From assembly GCA_009778165.1 (NCBI GenBank), contig WRKF01000186.1:1-45149 (forward strand): a stretch of 45,149 nt of DNA, read 5' to 3'. Each line of letters begins with the position of its first letter. Position 1 is the stretch's first letter. This document shows, in pieces, positions 1 to 7,328 of the stretch. Both the position numbers and the translations under genes were made by a program. This DNA is from Defluviitaleaceae bacterium (lineage in GTDB: Bacteria; Bacillota; Clostridia; Lachnospirales; UBA5962). The notes below the pieces were generated by a model. That model was given only the letters and a program-made list of their open reading frames with translations, had not been told where the DNA came from and did no database searches.

Positions 1-1215
1 GCGGTACGGAAAAATGAGCGTGCCGCTGCCCGTTACGGTCAGCATACCTGCCCCTGAGACAATCGGTACCAAGTGGTTATCTCCTAAACGGAGATCGTAA
101 CGCCATGTGTAGTATTCTCCGGGAACATAGATATAGACAAGGTCGTACCAGCAAAACTCGTAACCACCGCCATCAGACCGCCGGCGCTCGACAGGAACTG
201 AAAAGTCAACCACACCGTCAATACGAACATAACGCATACCCGCTTGGGTTCTTGCAATAGCAAGTGCAGCAAACCATTGGTCGGTTACGGTTATTATGTA
301 TGGGTCTTCGCGTGTGCCGCTGCCGAAGGGAGGTGTCATGTCGATGTCATTGTCATAGTCGTCCTCGTTGAAAGCTACCGCTGCCCGAGATATACCTTCA
401 ACAATATGCACATAGCGTGTGTGGAAAAACACCTCTTCGCTGTCCGGGTGGGTAGCAGATAACCAAACACCAAACACAGAACCAACAGAAGATGCGGGGG
501 AAAAGTCACCCCGGTCATATATAGCCACATACAGCTGACGGTCTAGCTCATCTACCGCTACAACACCAGCAAGCACCGCACTGTCAAACACAGGGTAGGG
601 TATATGCTCTCGCCAAGTAAGATAAATTGTAGGGCTAGGCATCAAAAACGTAACCGCGTTGAGGTTTTCGTACTCATAATAATAGCAGTAGTAATAGCAT
701 TCATACTCGTCGTATGGGTATTCGTCGTATGGGTAATCCTCATGTTCGCAGTACGGGTAATATTCGCAACACTCCTCGTACGGGTACTCGTCATAAGGAT
801 AATCCTCATCATCATAGTGCTCGCAGTATGGGTAATATTCGCAGCACTCGCCACCGTCTGCGTCCTCTGGTTCTTCCGGTTCTTTCGGCTCGGTAGGTTC
901 TTCCGGCTCAGTTGGCTCCCCAGGCTCGGTCGGCTCCTCCGGTCCATTCGGTTCCTCTTCGATTGGCTCCTCCGGCGGTTCAATTGGTTCCTCCGGCTCG
1001 ATCGGCTCTTCCGGTTCAGTTGGTTCCCCCGGCTCGGTTGGTTCCTCCGGCTCTTCTTCTTCCGGTTCAACCGGTTCGTCTATTTCTCTGTACTCTGTAT
1101 AGCTGTCCTCTGTTCTTGTGGCCTCTGCCGTCGGAAGATAAAACCCGCCCGCAAACATAACCATTGCCAACAGTACAGCCAACAGCCTTTTGTGTGAAGA
1201 AGTGTAGCTTTTCAT
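1..1215 (-). CDS. Secreted surface protein with Pro/Glu stalk and Tyr/Cys repeat (3' end outside window)
   Basis: The frame is open from an ATG at 1215 to the window edge (405 codons, no stop), so the C-terminus is missing. Residues 1 to about 32 form a signal peptide: a basic start, a hydrophobic core, and a likely cut after TAEA. Residues about 47-117 are almost only Pro, Glu and Thr (EEPTEPGEPTEPEEP type), as in cell-wall-spanning stalks. Residues 123-182 are a repeat rich in Tyr, Cys, Asp and Glu. The rest is beta-rich; a GSGTREDPYIITV segment and a later GAGMLTVTGSGTL segment resemble the starts of right-handed beta-helix surface proteins. The gene is presumably exported and exposed on the cell surface. 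No anchor (LPXTG or SLH) can be judged because the end is missing. Function unknown. The upstream sequence GGGGG lies about 10 bases before the start. Confidence 0.8.
   Translation of the reverse strand, partial: MKSYTSSHKRLLAVLLAMVMFAGGFYLPTAEATRTEDSYTEYREIDEPVEPEEEEPEEPTEPGEPTEPEEPIEPEEPIEPPEEPIEEEPNGPEEPTEPGEPTEPEEPTEPKEPEEPEDADGGECCEYYPYCEHYDDEDYPYDEYPYEECCEYYPYCEHEDYPYDEYPYDEYECYYYCYYYEYENLNAVTFLMPSPTIYLTWREHIPYPVFDSAVLAGVVAVDELDRQLYVAIYDRGDFSPASSVGSVFGVWLSATHPDSEEVFFHTRYVHIVEGISRAAVAFNEDDYDNDIDMTPPFGSGTREDPYIITVTDQWFAALAIARTQAGMRYVRIDGVVDFSVPVERRRSDGGGYEFCWYDLVYIYVPGEYYTWRYDLRLGDNHLVPIVSGAGMLTVTGSGTLIFPYR
670..849 (-). repeat. Tyr/Cys/acidic tandem repeat inside the surface protein gene
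   Basis: Two near-identical units encode ECCEYYPYCEH, then an acidic Tyr-Pro stretch (DEDYPYDEYPYE), at residues 123-147 and 148-170. They are followed by YECYYYCYYYEYE. In about 60 residues there are roughly 23 Tyr and 8 Cys. The DNA shows matching direct repeats, so the units probably arose by duplication. Confidence 0.85.
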
Positions 1216-1245
1216 GCGTTGCACCCCCTTTAACTAAAAACAGCT

Positions 1246-1869
1246 CTACAAAGCCCCTACCACAACAGAGCCGTCCACGTAACCATAGTGCGAGGAAATA
1301 ACGTATTTAACCCCGGCTATTTCAGATAATTTTCTGATGTCTTCTTTTTGCATATCGTCGTTTTTATTAAAAAAGGAGTTAAACAAATATGCTTGCCCGT
1401 CTTTTAGGCTCAAGGCATCACCTGCAAACAGAATTTCGTTGTTTACTAGATATGACACGTGGTTATCTGCGTGACCCGGCGTGTGTATACATTTCACGCT
1501 TAGCCCATGTATATCCAGCACATCACCATCTGCCACTTTTGTGTATGCGGCTGCGGATAGCTCGTCGCTGTCTGTTTCATATGCGTATATATCTGCATCG
1601 AACAGAGCCAACGAAGCTGTGTGGTCGCCATGTGTATGCGTCAGCAACACAGCACATATATCTGCCGGATCTATATTTAGATTTTTCAGTTGGCTAATTG
1701 TCGTTTCGTTATTTGCACCAAAATCTATCGCTACAAATTTGCCGGCTTCGGGTAATTTAATCAGAAAAAAGTTTACAAACTCATTGTTTATCGCAAAAAC
1801 ATTGGGACAAATTTCGCCGGTTGGCAGTGGGTTCATTTTTTTAATTTCTTGTGCTACTTGATCAGACAT
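1246..1869 (-). CDS. Metallo-beta-lactamase-fold hydrolase (glyoxalase II-like)
   Basis: This 207-residue protein carries the family metal-binding motif HTHGDH near residue 79, followed by a later His in the HTPGHADNH segment, an Asp in FAGDAL and a C-terminal SSHYGYVDG. These are the expected dinuclear metal ligands of the metallo-beta-lactamase superfamily. The length fits small glyoxalase II-like or generic MBL hydrolases. It has no signal peptide, so it is probably cytoplasmic. The start has a clear ribosome binding site (AAAGGAG, 7 bases upstream). It lies 30 bases upstream of the surface protein gene on the same strand and could be cotranscribed with it. The substrate cannot be read from the sequence. 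Confidence 0.88.
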   Translation of the reverse strand: MSDQVAQEIKKMNPLPTGEICPNVFAINNEFVNFFLIKLPEAGKFVAIDFGANNETTISQLKNLNIDPADICAVLLTHTHGDHTASLALFDADIYAYETDSDELSAAAYTKVADGDVLDIHGLSVKCIHTPGHADNHVSYLVNNEILFAGDALSLKDGQAYLFNSFFNKNDDMQKEDIRKLSEIAGVKYVISSHYGYVDGSVVVGAL

Positions 1870-2030
1870 TTTCGTTCTCCTTTTTATAGTTTTTATGGTT
1901 TTGACATTTTTGACATTATATTGTATTATTTCAATTATTATATCACATTAGTACAATTATGACAATTCGGGAGTTAAAGTTAAAATAATGTTACAAGTAG
2001 GTTACAAATTTTCGGGAATCTTACCACTGC

Positions 2031-2059
2031 TTGACACTGTGTGCAATAATGTTTATAAT
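2031..2059 (+). promoter_or_regulatory. Consensus sigma-A promoter for the MotA/FliG-like gene
   Basis: TTGACA at 2031-2036, a 17-base spacer and TATAAT at 2054-2059 match the consensus fully. The expected start is near 2066, giving a leader of about 105 bases before the ATG at 2171. The rest of the 1870-2170 gap shows no gene. Confidence 0.85.
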
Positions 2060-2170
2060 TATTATATGATTAACTGTGTTTTACAACAAACAGACAAACA
2101 TTGAAGTAGAAGTAGAATTAAAGTGAATTTCTGTATACGGATTTAGTTTAAGAGCGGAGGCTACATAAAT

Positions 2171-2899
2171 ATGCAAACTTTCATACAAAACCTAAATGCA
2201 CGCTTTACTGCCGAAGAAAAACAAAACTGCCTTCCCACCGCTCACCGAATAATTGATTTATACTTATTTTCAAAAGTGAACGGAATTATCGCTTTAGAAG
2301 ATGAGGTCGCAAAAGACCACGGTTTTCTTAAAATGGGGATAGGCCTACTACTAAGTGATTCGGACGAAACCATTATGGAGAGTGTGTTTTGTAATTCAAT
2401 TTTGGCGGATGGGTTTACCGGCGAAGATTTGTTAAACAGATTGCTCATATCTAAAGGGGTTATAGCCTTACGGAAAGGTTATAATATATTTGCTACTACT
2501 TACACTGTTGGTTCTCTCCTCGGCGAAAAATACGTAGAAAAACTTATTTTGGAGATTAAGGACAAAGTCAATTCAAATCTATTTATGTATGAATACCTTT
2601 TTGATCTTTCGGAAAGTGAAAGTTTTCAAGGGATTTTGTTAAACTTAACTCAAGAGGAGCTTTATCACCTTTTACCATATACGGATACTAAGATTCTTGC
2701 AGAAGCCTTTAGAGGGTGCAACACACCTTTTGTTCAACAAATGAGTGATAGTCTTCCTGTAGTTACTTTTATTGAAATCTGTAGGGAGTTAGCCGGTTCG
2801 AGGCTTGATTTTAATAAGGAGGCAATTTTAAATTGTCAAAGCAAAGTTTTAGATAATTTGAGGCATTTAAGAGAACTAGGTCTAATCGCTAAAGAATAA
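2171..2899 (+). CDS. MotA-cytoplasmic-like / FliG C-terminal-like chimeric protein
   Basis: This is a 242-residue soluble protein with no signal peptide or membrane segment. Residues about 25-120 read like the cytoplasmic and dimer part of MotA: a helix with NGIIALEDEVAKDHGFLK, then GIGLLLSDSDETI and a long helical stretch (MotA has GLLALED, DPFLKKG and a DGTDP segment at the same spacing). Residues about 150-240 read like the FliG C-terminal domain: LTQEELYHLLPYTDTKILAEAF, an amphipathic middle, and an end with LDNLRHLRELGLIAKE (FliG ends with a helix leading to RRLEEAGEI). No MotA transmembrane helices and no FliG N-terminal or middle domain are present. The chemoreceptor 101 bases downstream and on the same strand suggests a link to motility. 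The assignment rests on motif reading only; a generic helical-repeat protein is the alternative. Confidence 0.6.
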   Translation: MQTFIQNLNARFTAEEKQNCLPTAHRIIDLYLFSKVNGIIALEDEVAKDHGFLKMGIGLLLSDSDETIMESVFCNSILADGFTGEDLLNRLLISKGVIALRKGYNIFATTYTVGSLLGEKYVEKLILEIKDKVNSNLFMYEYLFDLSESESFQGILLNLTQEELYHLLPYTDTKILAEAFRGCNTPFVQQMSDSLPVVTFIEICRELAGSRLDFNKEAILNCQSKVLDNLRHLRELGLIAKE

Positions 2900-3000
2900 A
2901 GAGATTTAATTCGAGAATATTTGGACAAGATTTTATATTTTACACTATACCTACTATACCCTGTTATTTGGTATAAACCATGAAAGGAACGGTTATAACT

Positions 3001-5271
3001 ATGAAATTACTCAACAGACTAACATTCGCAAAAAAACTTGTACTATCTTACACCCTAATAATATTAATGTTTGGGGGTTCTTTGTTGTTTTCGTACATAT
3101 CTTTCAGAAACAACGACGAAGCGTATGACCATTTGTTCGACTTTGTAACAATGCGGGCTATACTTATTTTAGAATACCAGCAGCAATTTACAGAAATGCG
3201 TAGATATTTGCGTGCTACCTTTATGGACAACGAATGGCGGGATACGGCAACCCAGGGTGAAATACAAGAAAGTCATGAGTATATACTATACATATACAGC
3301 TACTTACAAGTCCTTCACGCAGGATATGCCGCATCCATTCGGGATGATCCCTACTTGACTGCCGAGGAAAGGACGCTTCGCTCGAACAATATAGATACAA
3401 TAATGACAAGTGCAAGCTCACTTATCGACATATTTTCGCGCAACTTTTTCCCGGGGGGCAATAACAGCCTTGAGCTTGAAAACGCTATTGAACTTACCGA
3501 AATAGTGGACGACCTTGTGGAGCAATCTCGTATTTTATCTACCGAGCTTACTACACAATTGCGTGCTTCACTAGGTGTAGCGTCTAACCAAGTTCAAATC
3601 GTGTTGATAGTTGTGGCTGTTGTTATTGTAACGTTTGCGGTCGTTGTTGCACTTGTTATGATAAGAGGGTTCAAGCGAAAAATAAACAAATTGTTGGCTT
3701 CAGCCAAACATGTACAGGTCGGCAATTTTGACATAGTTTTGCGTACCAACGACACAGACGAGATGGGTACATTATCAAACGCAACTGCCGATATGGTAGA
3801 TACAGTTAAGCTACTTGTAACCCAAATAGACAATATGACAAACGAGCTAGAGCTTGGTGATATAGATGCTCGTATAAATGAAACGGTTTTTGAAGGGAGT
3901 TATCGCACCACCGCCACTGCTATCAATACAGCAATATCTAGCGTTATAAAGGATACGCTCGATGTTTTGGCAATCAATAAATCCTATGCCGAAGGTGATT
4001 TTAAAGTAACATTCCCACAACTGCCCGGCAAAAAAGCTATTGCAACAGAAACATTAAAGCTAATACAATCTAACTTGCAAAATGTCCAAAAAGATATAGA
4101 AGGGCTTGCTAACTCTGCATCGCAAGGGGATCTCACCCAACGAATAAGCCTGGATGGGTACTCCGGCAACTGGCAAGACACAATGAAATCATTAAACAAT
4201 TTTGTAATGAACGTTGCAGAACCTATCAACGAATCTGTTGATGTGCTTAAAAAACTGTCTACAGGCAGTCTAACCGCAACTGTTAACGGCAACTATCAAG
4301 GTAGCTTTTTGGAGATAAAACAAGCGCTTAACGGCACAACCGCCGCCGTTTCTGATTACATACAAGAAATAAGCGATGTGCTTGCCGAAATGTCCCAAAG
4401 AAACTTGGATGTAGCAATAGAAAGAGATTTCCGTGGAGATTTTAACGCAATCAAAGTTTCAATTAACAATATTATAGACGTTTTTAACACAATAATGGAT
4501 GAAATACGTGTTTCTACCGTGCGTATGGCAGACGGTGCAGATTCTATCTCCCAGTCTAGCCAGATGCTGTCCCAAGGGGCAACACGGCAAGCCGAAGCAA
4601 TGCGGGAGATACAAGAAAGTGTTAACAAAATGAGAGAGCAGATTCAATCCAATGCCGAAAAGGCAGACGCAACAAACGAGGTAGCAGAAAAAGCCAAAGA
4701 AAGTGCAAACAAAGGCAATGATAACATGCAAGAAATGCTACGCTCTATGGATGAGATAGGTCAAGCATCTCAAGATATATCAAAAGTTATAAACACAATC
4801 GACGACATTGCTTTCCAAACTAATTTGCTTTCTCTAAACGCATCGGTAGAGGCAGCAAGGGCAGGAGAACACGGCAAGGGTTTTGGTGTTGTAGCAGAAG
4901 AAGTGCGCACACTTGCCCAACACAGCAAAAACGCCGCATCAGAAACAGGCACACTAATAACATCCTCTGCCGCTAAGGTAAAAGAAGGTATCAGCATTGC
5001 AGACAAAACAGCAGAAACATTGCGTGCGATAATAGGGCAGGTAGATGAGATAAGCGGGCTTATTAAAACCGTAGCAGAAGCATCCGACAAACAGACAATG
5101 GTTGTTAAAAATGTAAACGAAGGTATCAGCGAAATATCAAGCGTGACCCAAATAGCAGCATCCACATCCGAAGAAGCTGCCGCAACAAGCCAAGAGTTGT
5201 CCAGCCAATCCGAAGTGTTTAAAGAAATGGTAAGTGGGTTTAAACTTAGACATACAAGCACGTACAAATAA
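3001..5271 (+). CDS. Methyl-accepting chemotaxis protein with 4-helix-bundle-like sensor and HAMP array
   Basis: This is a membrane chemoreceptor of 756 residues. The sequence shows a first transmembrane helix at about 8-30, an extracytoplasmic helical domain at about 31-195 (four-helix-bundle type), a second transmembrane helix at about 196-220, a HAMP domain, then several HAMP-like repeats with GDF/GDL motifs (about 270-500). The signalling domain has the conserved hairpin [20 protein letters not shown] and [18 protein letters not shown] at about 600-650, which contacts CheA and CheW. There is no C-terminal pentapeptide for CheR. The ATG at 3001 is preferred over the one at 2980 because AAAGGA lies about 10 bases upstream of it. 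The ligand is unknown. Confidence 0.95.
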   Translation: MKLLNRLTFAKKLVLSYTLIILMFGGSLLFSYISFRNNDEAYDHLFDFVTMRAILILEYQQQFTEMRRYLRATFMDNEWRDTATQGEIQESHEYILYIYSYLQVLHAGYAASIRDDPYLTAEERTLRSNNIDTIMTSASSLIDIFSRNFFPGGNNSLELENAIELTEIVDDLVEQSRILSTELTTQLRASLGVASNQVQIVLIVVAVVIVTFAVVVALVMIRGFKRKINKLLASAKHVQVGNFDIVLRTNDTDEMGTLSNATADMVDTVKLLVTQIDNMTNELELGDIDARINETVFEGSYRTTATAINTAISSVIKDTLDVLAINKSYAEGDFKVTFPQLPGKKAIATETLKLIQSNLQNVQKDIEGLANSASQGDLTQRISLDGYSGNWQDTMKSLNNFVMNVAEPINESVDVLKKLSTGSLTATVNGNYQGSFLEIKQALNGTTAAVSDYIQEISDVLAEMSQRNLDVAIERDFRGDFNAIKVSINNIIDVFNTIMDEIRVSTVRMADGADSISQSSQMLSQGATRQAEAMREIQESVNKMREQIQSNAEKADATNEVAEKAKESANKGNDNMQEMLRSMDEIGQASQDISKVINTIDDIAFQTNLLSLNASVEAARAGEHGKGFGVVAEEVRTLAQHSKNAASETGTLITSSAAKVKEGISIADKTAETLRAIIGQVDEISGLIKTVAEASDKQTMVVKNVNEGISEISSVTQIAASTSEEAAATSQELSSQSEVFKEMVSGFKLRHTSTYK

Positions 5272-5279
5272 GGTTTTTT

Positions 5280-6377
5280 ATGAGAAACATACAGTTAAAC
5301 GAGGAGCTGTTTAGGCAGCTAGTAAGCCAATCGCCGCCACTCAGCCCTGCGGAAATAGATCACGAGCGGGGCGAGTTGTCCCTGATGAACGACCGAGTAT
5401 TTGCGGCGACTTTCGGCGATAACAAGCACAACGAAATAATCACAGGCACAGTAAACGCCGCACGAAAGATTCACGCTGTGCCGCCGATTCCGCCGATTGA
5501 ACACACACAAGTGCAGGACATTGACCTTTTCGACGTTTTCATGCGCGGCATGATTGGCGATCTGACAGGCACAGGCGACTCCGTAAGCATAGCCGTCGAG
5601 TTGCAGAACCAAAAACAGGACGGTTACGCCGTTCGGGGCATTATCACGACCGGAAACGCAATGCGCCGAGATTTCAAAAAGGGTAGCGATTACACGCAAG
5701 CTCCGGACGTGATAACTCTGCACTTTCTGAACTTTAAGTTGCCCGAGTTGGCGGAGCGAAAGATGTTCTGCTCGCGGATAATAAACGCCGAATTTGAAAG
5801 CGGCACACCGTTTTTAGCGGACAAATATTCCACCTATTTTATCGAACTGCCCAAAATGGTAGACTTCAAAAAGGCGGATTTACCGCAGGAATATCACGAT
5901 TTGTGGGATTTGTGCTGTATGTTTAGAAGCCGAGTGAAGAAATTTGAGGAGGAGATAAAAGTGCAAGAGATAACCAACCCAACTGCCCTGGAACTAGCGA
6001 ATGCAGTCCAACAAGCCGTGGCTCCAAGCACCTTTGTCGACGAGGAAGCAAGGTATCGGCGAGCATTTGAGAAATTTCAAGATTATATGGATGAAAAAGA
6101 ACGCCGCAGGGACGAAAAAGAACGCCGAATGATTGAGAAGTTTCAGGATCATATAGAAGAAAAAGAACGCCGCAGAGCCGAAAAAGAACGGCAGATGATT
6201 GAGGAGTTTCAGGAAAGTGAACGCCGCAGAGCCGAAAAAGAACGGCAAAAGAATGAAGAAATACTGACAATTGCCCTAAAAAACAACGCCCCGCAATCGT
6301 TAATTAAAGCAATGTGCGAAATGACAGGAATAACCGAATCTCGCCTTGCTGAGTTGAAACAACTGGCACAAACTTAG
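5280..6377 (+). CDS. Rpn-family PD-(D/E)XK nuclease / putative transposase with coiled-coil tail
   Basis: This 365-residue protein matches the Rpn/PDDEXK_2 family (recombination-promoting nuclease, annotated as putative transposase). Features seen are RVFAATFGDNKH near the N-terminus, DLTG then VELQNQ (the E-x-Q of the nuclease core) near residues 95-112, a PDVITLHFLNF strand, and the family segment DKYSTYFIELPKM. Residues about 260-335 are a highly charged coiled coil of repeated ERRR.EKER units, followed by a short C-terminal helical domain. The gene is clearly richer in G and C than its neighbours, which suggests recent acquisition. It starts 8 bases after the chemoreceptor stop with only a weak TAAGG site. 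Nuclease core looks intact. Confidence 0.88.
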   Translation: MRNIQLNEELFRQLVSQSPPLSPAEIDHERGELSLMNDRVFAATFGDNKHNEIITGTVNAARKIHAVPPIPPIEHTQVQDIDLFDVFMRGMIGDLTGTGDSVSIAVELQNQKQDGYAVRGIITTGNAMRRDFKKGSDYTQAPDVITLHFLNFKLPELAERKMFCSRIINAEFESGTPFLADKYSTYFIELPKMVDFKKADLPQEYHDLWDLCCMFRSRVKKFEEEIKVQEITNPTALELANAVQQAVAPSTFVDEEARYRRAFEKFQDYMDEKERRRDEKERRMIEKFQDHIEEKERRRAEKERQMIEEFQESERRRAEKERQKNEEILTIALKNNAPQSLIKAMCEMTGITESRLAELKQLAQT

Positions 6378-6444
6378 TGATAGAGATAACCAACTCAACT
6401 GCCCAAAAACCAAGCGGTCGGGCAAGTTGCCTATTTTAAAAGCA

Positions 6445-6488
6445 AAAGCAAATTAACTTTTTTGAATTCAAAAAAGTTAATTTGCTTT
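6445..6488. repeat. Perfect 44-bp palindrome centred on GAATTC
   Basis: The two 22-base arms are exactly complementary with no loop, centred at 6466/6467. Each arm contains AAATTAAC followed by six T (or its complement). It lies between the convergent Rpn gene and the pspC-like gene. It may act as a bidirectional terminator, because each strand ends its stem with few U residues only inside the stem, or it may be a mobile-element end. A related imperfect palindrome lies at 38132-38176 next to the second Rpn copy. Confidence 0.9.
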
Positions 6489-6533
6489 ATTAGGGCATCG
6501 GCTTCACAAACCGCAAAGAACGTACATTTCCCT

Positions 6534-6713
6534 TTATTTTGGTGGCATCACAAACGCCATCACAACATACACAACGGCACTTGTACCAAAAGAAACAAAC
6601 AGAGATGCAATCCAAAGCAACCTAATAACTGTTGGATCGATGTTTAAATATTCCGCAATGCCACCGCATACGCCCAAAAGTTTTGCGTCGTCGGAACGAT
6701 AAAGTTTTTTCAT
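6534..6713 (-). CDS. PspC-domain mini-protein (59 aa)
   Basis: This short gene encodes a complete PspC domain: MKKLYRSDDAKLLGVCGGIA, then EYLNIDPTVIRLLWI and a hydrophobic helix of about 20 residues ending in MPPK. PspC-domain proteins are small inner-membrane proteins tied to envelope stress. The N-terminal GVCGGIAEYL and DPTVIRLLW motifs are the family hallmark. A ribosome binding site (AGAGGAA) lies 7 bases before the ATG at 6713. The gene has its own promoter at 6776-6804, so it is probably monocistronic. It converges on the Rpn gene across the palindrome. Confidence 0.9.
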   Translation of the reverse strand: MKKLYRSDDAKLLGVCGGIAEYLNIDPTVIRLLWIASLFVSFGTSAVVYVVMAFVMPPK

Positions 6714-6743
6714 GGTTATATTCCTCTCTTGGAAAGCTATAGT

Positions 6744-6769
6744 CTACATTACTACATTAATCTACATTA
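6744..6769 (-). repeat. Three direct TAATGTAG repeats in the pspC leader
   Basis: On the minus strand TAATGTAG occurs three times (plus-strand CTACATTA at 6744-6751, 6752-6759 and 6762-6769). The block begins at the expected transcription start of the pspC-like gene. It could be a regulator site or an RNA element; no function is shown. Confidence 0.6.
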
Positions 6770-6775
6770 GGGATA

Positions 6776-6804
6776 ATTATAGCACAAACCAATAGCATTT
6801 TCAA
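6776..6804 (-). promoter_or_regulatory. Promoter of the pspC-like gene
   Basis: On the minus strand TTGAAA (6799-6804), a 17-base spacer and TATAAT (6776-6781) form a strong sigma-A promoter. The start would be near 6769, about 55 bases before the ATG. Confidence 0.8.
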
Positions 6805-6921
6805 GTGGTTTATTTTTTCGGGGTTCTGGTATGAAGTCGTTATCTTGCAGTACTGAATCTATCCACCGAATGAAAAACTATGGAAATCCGTATATTTGTA
6901 CCCCAATGGAGGTGATCGACG

Positions 6922-7110
6922 ATGAAAGCTGATTTTGAAAATCAACTTGATGTTATTCGTGTTAATCTGAATGAGCTTACAAAAGGAATGCCAAATAGCG
7001 AAGCTGTTAGATTTACAAACGAGAATGCACGAAAGATTGCAGACCAGTATGGTATCAAGCTCACGAAAAGCACAGTAACATATACCGACGAAAGACTAAT
7101 ACCACAGTAG
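6922..7110 (+). CDS. Small hypothetical protein (62 aa)
   Basis: The product is not recognised. An excellent ribosome binding site (GGAGGTGATC) lies 6 bases before the ATG, and a strong terminator follows, so it is very likely a real single gene. The protein is soluble and polar, with no Cys. The first half is predicted helical (residues 5-45, FENQLDVIRVNLNELTKG), the end is beta-like (LTKSTVTYTDERL). It sits between the pspC-like gene and the exporter of the radical SAM locus, but faces the other way from both. Confidence 0.65.
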   Translation: MKADFENQLDVIRVNLNELTKGMPNSEAVRFTNENARKIADQYGIKLTKSTVTYTDERLIPQ

Positions 7111-7205
7111 TGTAAACGAAAGGCTATATATCAATATCTGAAAACCTATAACTCGGTTAATTAGTGAACAGCTATAATAACCTTCCGTTTTTTCATACCC
7201 ACATA

Positions 7206-7236
7206 ACAATAGCCGCCAACCACCGGCGGCTATTGT
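7206..7236 (+). terminator. Strong hairpin terminator after the 62-aa gene
   Basis: A perfect 12-bp stem (ACAATAGCCGCC / GGCGGCTATTGT) with a 7-base loop is followed on the plus strand by CGTTT and further T-rich sequence. It probably ends the 62-aa gene transcript and may also limit read-through from the exporter gene on the other strand. Confidence 0.75.
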
Positions 7237-7328
7237 CGTTTATAGACGGGTTTTTGTTTGATTTTTTTGACAGTGGCTCAACCTCTATAAAATAGGGGAT
7301 TGTAGCCTTTCATGCACCCTTGTAACAC

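Noticed and set aside
604-1197. Hydrophobic plus-strand ORF of 197 aa
   Set aside because: It is the complement of the Pro/Glu and Tyr/Cys repeats; the Phe/Leu/Arg-rich text is a shadow, and the minus-strand frame has a signal peptide and clear composition.
2980-3000. Upstream ATG for the first chemoreceptor
   Set aside because: No ribosome binding site before 2980, while AAAGGA is well placed for the ATG at 3001.
6462-6647. Plus-strand ORF of 61 aa through the palindrome
   Set aside because: It overlaps the pspC-like gene on the other strand and has no ribosome binding site.
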